A stretch of DNA of 64,000 nucleotides from Streptomyces sp. SW4 (GTDB lineage Bacteria > Actinomycetota > Actinomycetes > Streptomycetales > Streptomycetaceae): positions 4,523,001 to 4,587,000 of the forward strand of contig QKWM01000004.1 in the NCBI GenBank assembly GCA_003248315.1, read 5' to 3'. The translations under genes were made by a program, and so were the position numbers. Under the pieces are notes generated by a model. It had not been told where the DNA came from and did no database searches. It saw only the letters and a program-made list of their open reading frames with translations. Below, piece by piece: positions 26,714 through 33,341 of the stretch; positions within the stretch are counted from its first letter, which is position 1, and every line of letters starts with the position of its first letter.

Positions 26714-27172
26714 TCAGGAGGCGGCCCGCTGCTGCGCCCACCCCCGCCGCAGCCAGTGGATCGCCGTCAGGGGCAGCAGCACGGGGATGAACAGGTACCC
26801 CATCCCGTAGTCGGACCACACCGTCGCATCGGGGAACGCCGACGGATCGGCCAGCGTCCACGTGCCGACCGTCAGCACCCCCACCAGCTCCGCCACGCAG
26901 CACAGGAGCGCCGCCCGCCGTGCCGTCTCCCCGCCCCGCACCAGCGTGTACGTGATGAAGCCGTAGACGACCCCCGCCACCGCCGACAGCGAGTACGCCA
27001 GCGGCGCCCGGTCGAACTCGGTCGCGATCTGGTACGCCGACCGGGACACCGCGCCGACCACCATCACGCCGTACAGCCACACCAGCAGGATCCCGGGGCC
27101 GCCGATCAGCCGCTGCCCCGCCTTCGCCCGCCGGTCCTGCGTCTTCGCCTGCCGGTCCTCGGTCGCGGACAC
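26714..27172 (-). CDS. Integral membrane protein, four predicted helices
   Basis: 152 residues: a charged N-terminus (TEDRQAKTQDRRAKAG) followed by hydrophobic segments GILLVWLYGVMVVGAVS, LAYSLSAVAGVVYGFITYTLV, AALLCCVAELVGVLTVGTWTL and YLFIPVLLPLTAIHWL. No known motif. Its start lies next to the stop of the upstream membrane-protein gene, so the two are likely a conserved operon of partner membrane proteins in Streptomyces. Function not known. Confidence 0.75.
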   Translation of the reverse strand: MSATEDRQAKTQDRRAKAGQRLIGGPGILLVWLYGVMVVGAVSRSAYQIATEFDRAPLAYSLSAVAGVVYGFITYTLVRGGETARRAALLCCVAELVGVLTVGTWTLADPSAFPDATVWSDYGMGYLFIPVLLPLTAIHWLRRGWAQQRAAS

Positions 27173-27173
27173 C

Positions 27174-27533
27174 TCAGCCTCCCCAGATGTCGTACAGCCG
27201 CACCTCGAGAACGGCGAGGACCACCCCGCCGGCGGCCACCGTCACCGACCCCCAGCGGGTGCGCTCGGCGAGCGACATGAAGCCCGCCGCCGGAACGCAG
27301 GCGAAGGCACCCAGCAGATACGCCACGAAGATCGTCGTGCCCTGCTCCGGGTCCTGCCCGCGCGCCAGCAGCACGATCCCGGTCACCAGCTGCACCAGGG
27401 CCAGCAGGGTCACCACGCCCATGCCGATGAAGTGCCAGTCCTTCGTGGGCTGGTCACGGTAGGCGGCCCAGCCGCACCACGCGGCGAGCAGCAGCGCGGC
27501 GACACCGGTCGCCAGCGTCAGCACGTCAAGCAT
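27174..27533 (-). CDS. Small integral membrane protein, four predicted helices
   Basis: 119 residues, almost entirely membrane-embedded: LTLATGVAALLLAAWCGWAAY, FIGMGVVTLLALVQLVTGIVLLA, IFVAYLLGAFACVPAAGFM and VTVAAGGVVLAVLEV. It is the first gene of a two-gene leftward operon; the second starts within two bases of this stop. No enzymatic motif is seen. Confidence 0.75.
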   Translation of the reverse strand: MLDVLTLATGVAALLLAAWCGWAAYRDQPTKDWHFIGMGVVTLLALVQLVTGIVLLARGQDPEQGTTIFVAYLLGAFACVPAAGFMSLAERTRWGSVTVAAGGVVLAVLEVRLYDIWGG

Positions 27534-27807
27534 GCCGGCGAGCCTATTACGGCGGAAACCGGCCGATGCCGTCGGCCCCGGGCGGCGCCCGCCCGCGTGG
27601 CATTGACCACACCGGGCGCGGACGCCCGGCGGGGCGCCGCCCGAAAGACGGGGGCCGCCCGGCCCCGAGGGCGCTGGTCACCGGCGCGGGGAGCGGGGTG
27701 CCCGCCCGGGGCCGGTCCCGGACGCACCGGTCCGCCGTCCGTCCATGACTGTCCAGCATCCGGACGGGCGTGTCCGGTCAGAAGCACATGTCTGCTTTAC
27801 TGATCGC
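27534..27807. other. Intergenic stretch upstream of the met leader
   Basis: No gene recognised. The right end, 27790-27803, contains CTTTACTGA that could hold a -10 box (TTTACT or TACTGA) for a transcript beginning at or next to the ATG at 27808. Confidence 0.3.
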
Positions 27808-27912
27808 ATGACCACGACGAGCGACCGCATCCCTGCGACCGAGGCGACCATGACGCCCGGTGCTCGTTGTCTGTGTCGTCCGCACCGCATGTGCCGAATG
27901 TGCGCCTTCTAG
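27808..27912 (+). CDS. Cys/Met-rich leader peptide upstream of metNIQ
   Basis: A short frame of 34 codons from ATG 27808, or 20 codons from the in-frame ATG 27850, ends RCLCRPHRMCRMCAF then TAG. The last 14 codons contain four Cys (TGT, TGT, TGC, TGC) and two Met codons; TGT and CGT are rare in this genome. It precedes the methionine ABC importer and is followed by a strong hairpin at 27929-27963. Composition and position suggest a ribosome-stalling sensor of cysteine or methionine supply. The ATG at 27808 sits just after a possible -10 box, so translation may be leaderless. Inference; no homologue search was possible. Confidence 0.65.
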   Translation: MTTTSDRIPATEATMTPGARCLCRPHRMCRMCAF

Positions 27913-27928
27913 AGGGCCCCTGCACCAT

Positions 27929-27963
27929 CTGAGCCTCGCGCCCCGAAGCGAGTGCCCGCTCAG
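27929..27963 (+). promoter_or_regulatory. Hairpin in the metNIQ leader
   Basis: CTGAGC-CTCGC (27929-27939) pairs with GCGAG (27948-27952) and, after a 5-base bulge, GCTCAG (27958-27963). It starts 16 bases after the leader peptide stop, within reach of a ribosome stalled on the Cys/Met codons. There is no T tract, so Rho or translational control would be more likely than intrinsic termination. Confidence 0.5.
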
Positions 27964-28122
27964 GTCCGCCGCCGCACCGCGCGCCCACGACCGAGCCCCC
28001 GCCCCGCGCACACGTTTCTCCCCGGTTCCAGCGCCCGCGCGAGAACCGTGCCGCGTCCCTGACCGAAAGCACCCGTGCCGGGCCCACCCGCGCCCGCGCA
28101 CTCGACAGTGACGGAAACCCAC

Positions 28123-29166
28123 GTGATCACCACCTCGGGCCTCACGAAGGTCTACCGCTCCCGCGGCCGCGAGGTCACCGCCCTCGACGGGGTCGACCTG
28201 CACGTCCGCGAAGGCGAGGTGTACGGCGTCATCGGCCAGTCCGGCGCCGGCAAGTCCTCGCTCATCCGCTGCATCAACCTCCTGGAGCGCCCCACCTCCG
28301 GCACGGTCACCGTGGCCGGGCAGGACCTCACCGCGCTCGCCGGCCGCGGTCCCCGCGCGGGCCGGGAACTGCGCCGGGCCCGCAGCCGTATCGGCATGGT
28401 CTTCCAGCACTTCAACCTGCTGTCCTCGCGGACCGTGCAGGACAACGTCGAACTGCCGCTGGAGATCCTCGGCGCCTCCGGGAAGGAACGTTCCCGCAAG
28501 GCGCTGGAACTGCTCGACCTGGTCGGCCTCGCCGACAAGGCCAAGGCGTACCCGGCCCAGCTCTCCGGCGGCCAGAAGCAGCGCGTCGGCATCGCCCGCG
28601 CCCTGGCCGGCGACCCCAAGGTGCTGCTCTCCGACGAGGCCACCAGCGCCCTCGACCCCGAGACCACCCGCTCCATCCTCCAGCTGCTGCGCGACCTCAA
28701 CCGGCAGCTCGGACTGACCGTCCTGCTCATCACCCACGAGATGGACGTCGTCAAGAGCATCTGCGACTCGGCCGCCCTCATGGAGAAGGGACGCATCGTC
28801 GAGTCCGGCACCGTCGGCGACCTGCTGGCGACCCCCGGCTCGGCGCTGGCCGCCGCGCTCTTCCCGGTCGGCGGCGACGCCACCGGCGAGGACCGCACCG
28901 TCCTCGACGTCACCTTCCACGGCGAGGCCGCGACCCAGCCGGTCATCTCCCAGCTGGCCCGCACCTACAACATCGACATATCGATCCTCGGCGCCGCCAT
29001 CGACACCGTCGGCGGACTCCAGGTCGGCCGGATGCGCATCGAACTGCCCGGCCGCTACGAGGACAACGTCGTCCCCGTCGGGTTCCTGCGCGAGCAGGGC
29101 CTGCAGATCGACGTCGTCGGCTCCGCGGACGACACGCCCGCGCTGGTGAAGGAAGGTGCCAAGTGA
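28123..29166 (+). CDS. metN: Methionine ABC transporter, ATP-binding protein
   Basis: 347 residues. ABC motifs: Walker A GQSGAGKSSLIRCINLLERP, Q-loop VFQHFNLL, signature QLSGGQKQRVGIARAL, Walker B VLLSDEATSALDPET and switch HEMDVV. The C-terminal 80 residues form the NIL domain that binds methionine and inhibits transport in MetN proteins. GTG at 28123 is chosen because CGGAA lies eight bases upstream and homologues begin ITTSGLTKVYRS; an in-frame GTG at 28108 is possible. The stop overlaps the metI start. Confidence 0.95.
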   Translation: MITTSGLTKVYRSRGREVTALDGVDLHVREGEVYGVIGQSGAGKSSLIRCINLLERPTSGTVTVAGQDLTALAGRGPRAGRELRRARSRIGMVFQHFNLLSSRTVQDNVELPLEILGASGKERSRKALELLDLVGLADKAKAYPAQLSGGQKQRVGIARALAGDPKVLLSDEATSALDPETTRSILQLLRDLNRQLGLTVLLITHEMDVVKSICDSAALMEKGRIVESGTVGDLLATPGSALAAALFPVGGDATGEDRTVLDVTFHGEAATQPVISQLARTYNIDISILGAAIDTVGGLQVGRMRIELPGRYEDNVVPVGFLREQGLQIDVVGSADDTPALVKEGAK

Positions 29167-29900
29167 CCTGGTCCGAGATGCAGCCCCTGCTGGAGCAGGC
29201 CTGTACCGAGACGCTGATCATGGTCGGCTGGTCCACCCTGATCGCCGTCCTGGCCGGCCTGCCCCTCGGCGTCCTGCTGGTCCTCACCGACAAGGGCGGC
29301 CTGCTGCAGAACACCCTGGTCAACAAGGTGATCGGGCAGATCGTGAACATCGGCCGCTCGATGCCGTTCATCATCCTCATGGTGGCCCTGATGGGCTTCA
29401 CCCGCTGGGTGACGGGAACGACCATCGGCAGCACGGCCGCGATCGTGCCGCTCGCCATCGGCGGCATCCCCTTCTTCGCGCGCCTGGTCGAGACGGCGGT
29501 GCGCGAGGTGGACCACGGCCTGGTCGAGGCCGTCCAGGCGATGGGCGGCAACACCTGGACGATCGTCCGCAAGGTCCTCGTCCCCGAGGCGCTGCCCTCC
29601 CTGATCGCCAGCACCACGACCACGGTCATCGCCCTCATCGGCTACTCCGCCATGGCCGGCACCGTCGGCGGCGGCGGCCTCGGCGACCTCGCCGTCCGCT
29701 ACGGCTACCAGCGCTTCGAGACCGGCCTGATGTGGGTGACCGTCGCCATCCTCGCCGTCGTCATCTCCCTCATCCAGTTCGCCGGCGACTACGCCGCCCG
29801 CTCCCTGCACCGCCGCGGCGTCCGCTCGGGCCCCGCGCCCAGGCTGCGGCTGCTGAAGCCCGGCAAGCCCGCGGCGGCCGACGTCGGCAAGGCCGCCTGA
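29163..29900 (+). CDS. metI: Methionine ABC transporter, permease
   Basis: 245 residues, five or six hydrophobic segments, with the permease signature FARLVETAVREVDHGLVEAVQAMGGNTWTIVRKVLVPEALPSL, typical of MetI. GTG at 29163 overlaps the metN stop. The C-terminal tail is basic (RSLHRRGVRSGPAPRLRLLKPGK). Forms the membrane channel for methionine import with MetN and MetQ. Confidence 0.95.
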   Translation: MTWSEMQPLLEQACTETLIMVGWSTLIAVLAGLPLGVLLVLTDKGGLLQNTLVNKVIGQIVNIGRSMPFIILMVALMGFTRWVTGTTIGSTAAIVPLAIGGIPFFARLVETAVREVDHGLVEAVQAMGGNTWTIVRKVLVPEALPSLIASTTTTVIALIGYSAMAGTVGGGGLGDLAVRYGYQRFETGLMWVTVAILAVVISLIQFAGDYAARSLHRRGVRSGPAPRLRLLKPGKPAAADVGKAA

Positions 29901-29975
29901 CCCGCCGCACCCGGCACCCCCAGACTCCCCGTGAACCGAGACGGGGTCGCACCACCCTCAGGAAAGGCACTTTTC

Positions 29976-30803
29976 GTGCGTAACACCGCCAAGATCACCA
30001 CCACCGTCCTCGCCGCCGGAGCCCTCACCCTCGGCCTCACCGCCTGCGGCGCCGGCCAGGACTCCGCCTCCGACACCTCCGGCCCGCTGATCGTCGCCGC
30101 GAGCCCGGTCCCGCACGCCGAGATCCTCACCTACGTGAAGGAAGAGCTGGCCAAGGACGCGGGCCTCGACCTCGAGGTCAGGGAGTTCACCGACTACGTC
30201 ACGCCGAACACGGCGACGGAGGACGGCTCGGTGGGCGCCAACTTCTTCCAGACCCAGCCGTACCTCGACGACTTCAACAAGAAGAACGGCACCCACATCG
30301 TGTCCGTCGTCGACGTGCACCTGGAGCCGCTCGGCCTCTACTCGGACAAGGTGAAGAAGGCCGACGGCCTGAAGAGCGGTGCGACCGTCGCCGTCCCGAA
30401 CGACACCGTCAACGAGGGCCGCGCCCTGCAGCTGCTCGCCGCCAACGGGCTCATCACCCTCAAGGACGGCGTCGGCAACGCCGCGACCCCCGCCGACATC
30501 ACGAAGAACCCCAAGAACCTGAAGTTCAAGGAGGTCGAGGCCGCGGCCACCCCGCGCCTGCTGAAGGACGTCGACGCCGCGGTCGTCAACGGCAACTACG
30601 CCATCGAGGCCGACCTGAAGCCGTCCGAGGACGCCCTCGTGCTGGAGTCCGCCAAGAACAACCCGAACAGCAACCTGCTGGCGGTCAAGGAGGGCAACGA
30701 GGACGACCCGCGCGTCAAGAAGCTCGCCGACCTCCTCACCTCGCCCGAGGTGAAGAAGTTCATCGAGGACAAGTACGCCGGCTCCGTGGTCGCCTCCTTC
30801 TGA
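29976..30803 (+). CDS. metQ: Methionine-binding lipoprotein
   Basis: 275 residues. The lipobox LTLGLTACGAG places the lipidated cysteine at about residue 25. The NlpA family features follow: VAASPVPHAEILTYVKEELA, EFTDYVTPNTATEDGSVGANFFQTQPYLDDF and PNDTVNEGRALQLLAANGLI. GTG at 29976 follows the ribosome-binding sequence AGGAAAGG; an upstream in-frame GTG at 29931 would put 15 charged residues before the signal and is less likely. Delivers methionine to MetI. Confidence 0.95.
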   Translation: MRNTAKITTTVLAAGALTLGLTACGAGQDSASDTSGPLIVAASPVPHAEILTYVKEELAKDAGLDLEVREFTDYVTPNTATEDGSVGANFFQTQPYLDDFNKKNGTHIVSVVDVHLEPLGLYSDKVKKADGLKSGATVAVPNDTVNEGRALQLLAANGLITLKDGVGNAATPADITKNPKNLKFKEVEAAATPRLLKDVDAAVVNGNYAIEADLKPSEDALVLESAKNNPNSNLLAVKEGNEDDPRVKKLADLLTSPEVKKFIEDKYAGSVVASF

Positions 30804-30823
30804 CCGGCTCCGCCGCCGGGCCC

Positions 30824-30850
30824 GGGTCGACTCGGTACACGAGTCGACCC
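30824..30850. terminator. Terminator after metQ
   Basis: GGGTCGACTCG (30824-30834), loop GTACA, CGAGTCGACCC (30840-30850): an 11-bp perfect stem without T tract. Confidence 0.75.
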
Positions 30851-30909
30851 CGTGGTGCGGTCCGGTGCTTTCATGCTGCATGCTGGGCAGTTCAGCATGA
30901 CCCGACGGT

Positions 30910-30939
30910 GTCGGCGCTCCCCGGGCGCCGACGGTTTTT
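30910..30939 (+). terminator. Intrinsic terminator with T tract just before a GNAT gene
   Basis: GTCGGCGC (30910-30917) pairs with GCGCCGAC (30925-30932), followed by GGTTTTT. It ends 20 bases before the next start codon, so it may be a second terminator for metNIQ or an attenuator in the leader of the GNAT gene. Confidence 0.7.
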
Positions 30940-30959
30940 CGAAGGTTACGGAGCGGCGC

Positions 30960-31592
30960 ATGACGAGCACCTTCCCCAACATCTCCCTCAGCACGGAGCG
31001 GTTGGTGCTGCGCCCCCTCGACGAGCACGACATCGAGGCCTTCGCCGAGATGATGAACGACGAACTCGTCGCCGCCTGGACCTCCGTCCCGCACCCCTAC
31101 ACCCAGGACGACGCCCGCGCCTGGATCACCGAACTCGCCCCCGGCGAGCGCACCGAGGGCCGCGGCATCGTCTTCGCGGTCACCGAGTTCCTCACCCAGC
31201 GCCTGGTGGGCATCGTGCACCTGCGCAACACCGACTGGCGTGTCCGCTCCAGCGAGATCTCCTACGTCATCGCCCCCTGGGCCCGCGGCGAGGGGTACGC
31301 CTCCGAAGCCGCCCTGGCGACTGCTCAGTGGCTCTTCCACGACCAGAAGTTCGAACGCCTCGAACTGCGCACCGCGGCCGACAACACCGCCTCCCAGCAG
31401 GTGGCCCAGAAGATCGGCTGCATCAGCGAGGGCGTCCTGCGCAACGCCTGGATAGTGCGCACCAGAACCGAGACCGGCGAGTGGACCGACGTCCGCACCG
31501 ATCTCATCGTCTGGAGCCTGCTGCCCGAGGACCTGGAGGGCGTCGGCGACCAGCTGGACGGCGGCTTCACCTCGTTCGACGGCTGGAACTGA
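30960..31592 (+). CDS. GNAT family N-acetyltransferase (RimJ/RimL-like)
   Basis: 210 residues beginning MTSTFPNISLSTERLVLRPL, the typical N-terminus of RimJ/RimL-like acetyltransferases. The acetyl-CoA loop reads ISYVIAPWARGEGYASEAALATAQWLF and is followed by KFERLELRTAADNTASQQVAQKIG. Such proteins acetylate ribosomal proteins or small amines; the substrate here is not known. ATG at 30960 is preceded by ACGGAG. Confidence 0.88.
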   Translation: MTSTFPNISLSTERLVLRPLDEHDIEAFAEMMNDELVAAWTSVPHPYTQDDARAWITELAPGERTEGRGIVFAVTEFLTQRLVGIVHLRNTDWRVRSSEISYVIAPWARGEGYASEAALATAQWLFHDQKFERLELRTAADNTASQQVAQKIGCISEGVLRNAWIVRTRTETGEWTDVRTDLIVWSLLPEDLEGVGDQLDGGFTSFDGWN

Positions 31593-31716
31593 CCGGGAGC
31601 GGCCGCACGTCCGGCGGACCGCCGCCCGCCCCATTGGCGCCACGGGATACCCTCACGGAGCCCGCACCCGGGCACTGTCCGCAACGACCTGCGCAAACTC
31701 CTGGAGACTGACAACG

Positions 31717-32943
31717 ATGGCCGACCGGGTCACGGTGATCGGCTGGGACGGTTCGCCGCTGACGGCCGCGGCGCGCTCCGCCCTCGGCGCCGCCACCCTC
31801 GTGGCGGGCGCCGGCCACCACCTGGCACTGCCCGAGGTCCCTCCCGCCGCCGAACGCATCCGCCTCGGCAGCGTCGCGCTGGCCGCCCGGCGCATCGCCG
31901 CCCACCGCGGCACCGCCGTCGTGCTGGCCGACGGCGACCCCGGCTTCTTCGGCGTCGTACGGACCCTGCGCGCACCCGAGTTCGGCCTCGAGGTCGAGGT
32001 CGTCCCGGCCGTCTCCTCCGTCGCCGCCGCCTTCGCCCGCGCCGGGATGCCCTGGGACGACGCCCAGGTGGTCGTCGCCCACCCCCGCACCCTGCGACGC
32101 GCGGTGAACGTCTGCCGGGCTCACACCAAGGTGGCGGTGCTCACCTCGCCGGGCGCCGGACCCGCCGAACTCGGGCTGCTGCTGGAGGGCGTCCACCGCA
32201 CCTTCGTGATCTGCGAGGAGCTCGGCACCGCGCGCGAACAGGTCACCGTCGTCACCTCCGAGAAGGCCGCCGACCACACCTGGCGCGACCCCAACGTCGT
32301 CATCGTCGTCGGCGGCACCGTCGGCCGGCCGGCCACGGGGGACGGCGGCGGGTGGATCGCCGGCCGCGACCCCGCCGCCGGGCCGCGCGGCTGGTCGCTG
32401 CCCGCCGACGCCTACGGCGGCGGCCTCGGCGAGGGCGAGACGGACCTGCTCCGCGCCACCCAGCTGGCCCGCCTCGGGCCGCGCACCGGCGACCTCGTGT
32501 GGGACATCGGCTGCGGCAGCGGCGCCTTCGCCACCGAGGCCGCCCGCGCCGGCGCCGCCGTCCTCGCCGTCGACCGCGACCCGGCCGCCTGCGCCCGCAC
32601 CGAGTCCACCGCCCGCCGGTACGGCGTCCAGCTCCAGGTCGTCCACGGCACCGCTCCGCAGGTCCTGGAGAACCTCCCCGAACCGGACGTCGTCCGCGTC
32701 GGCGGCGGAGGAGCGGCCGTCGTGTCCGCGGTCGCCGACCGCCGCCCGCAGCGCATCGTCACCCACGCCGCGACCCGGGACGAGGCCGAACTCGTCGGCC
32801 GGGACCTGACGGAGCACGGCTACCGGGTCGAGTGCGCCCTGCTCCAGTCCGTCGGCCTGGACACACGGGCCTGGACGGAGACGGAACGGAGTGTCGCGTT
32901 CCTGCTCACCGCGGAGATCCTGCGGCGCGAAGCGCCCCGTTGA
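31717..32943 (+). CDS. cobL: Precorrin-6Y C5,15-methyltransferase (decarboxylating), CbiE-CbiT fusion
   Basis: An intact 408-residue two-domain enzyme of aerobic cobalamin synthesis. The CbiE part (about 1-205) has VTVIGWDGSPL, VVLADGDPGFFGVVRTL and the SAM-binding VVVAHPRTLRRA region. The CbiT part (about 235-408) has the classical methyltransferase motif VWDIGCGSGAFATEAARAGAAVLAVDRDP. It adds methyl groups at C5 and C15 and removes the acetate carboxyl at C12. It lies upstream of the bluB-cobT fusion and cysG/cobA, forming a corrinoid block. Confidence 0.93.
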   Translation: MADRVTVIGWDGSPLTAAARSALGAATLVAGAGHHLALPEVPPAAERIRLGSVALAARRIAAHRGTAVVLADGDPGFFGVVRTLRAPEFGLEVEVVPAVSSVAAAFARAGMPWDDAQVVVAHPRTLRRAVNVCRAHTKVAVLTSPGAGPAELGLLLEGVHRTFVICEELGTAREQVTVVTSEKAADHTWRDPNVVIVVGGTVGRPATGDGGGWIAGRDPAAGPRGWSLPADAYGGGLGEGETDLLRATQLARLGPRTGDLVWDIGCGSGAFATEAARAGAAVLAVDRDPAACARTESTARRYGVQLQVVHGTAPQVLENLPEPDVVRVGGGGAAVVSAVADRRPQRIVTHAATRDEAELVGRDLTEHGYRVECALLQSVGLDTRAWTETERSVAFLLTAEILRREAPR

Positions 32944-33341
32944 GGGGCGGTGGCCGGGCGACGGGCGGGCGCCGCCGGACCGCGCCCCGTGATCGGGTTG
33001 TCGTACCGCGCGCGGTAGGCTGGCCGATCGTTGTACCGCCCTCGGACACCCGCCGCTTCGTCGGCCGATGTCCAGGAAAACCCACCCGTTTCGGGCCGGG
33101 TGTGGTACGGCAGAACCTGAGGACGCGCAACGTGGCGCAGTCCACAGCGGACCGTCGCGGAACGAGCTGTCGTGGCGGGCGAACGACCGCGAGAATGCCA
33201 CTCAATGGCTTTGTCGCCTTTTCTGGCGGGTCGTTCGTGCCGCTGGGCACGCACGCTCGTTCTTCACTGCGGGGGCGGTCGGTGCGCCGTTCCGGGTGAA
33301 CTGGTCGTAGGAAGCACTAACCGATGGGGCGAGGGGTACGC
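32944..33341. other. 398-base gap between cobL and bluB-cobT
   Basis: No gene and no cobalamin riboswitch core recognised. It contains a 14-bp palindrome TACCGCGCGCGGTA near 33003-33016 beside TTGTCG, and a mixed-composition stretch 33180-33320 (including TTTGTCGCCTTTTC) that may hold the promoter of the next gene. Confidence 0.35.

Noticed and set aside
27913..28122. SAM riboswitch (SAM-I or SAM-IV) before metN
   Set aside because: The conserved core with its paired GGTCATGAG-like start is not present; the structure seen is a simple hairpin after a leader peptide.
33068..33310. An 80-codon frame upstream of bluB-cobT
   Set aside because: Poor ribosome-binding site, atypical composition and no recognisable domain; it lies in the probable promoter region.
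32944..33341. Cobalamin riboswitch before bluB-cobT
   Set aside because: I could not find the conserved B12-box core or the characteristic leading stem; only an unrelated palindrome is present.
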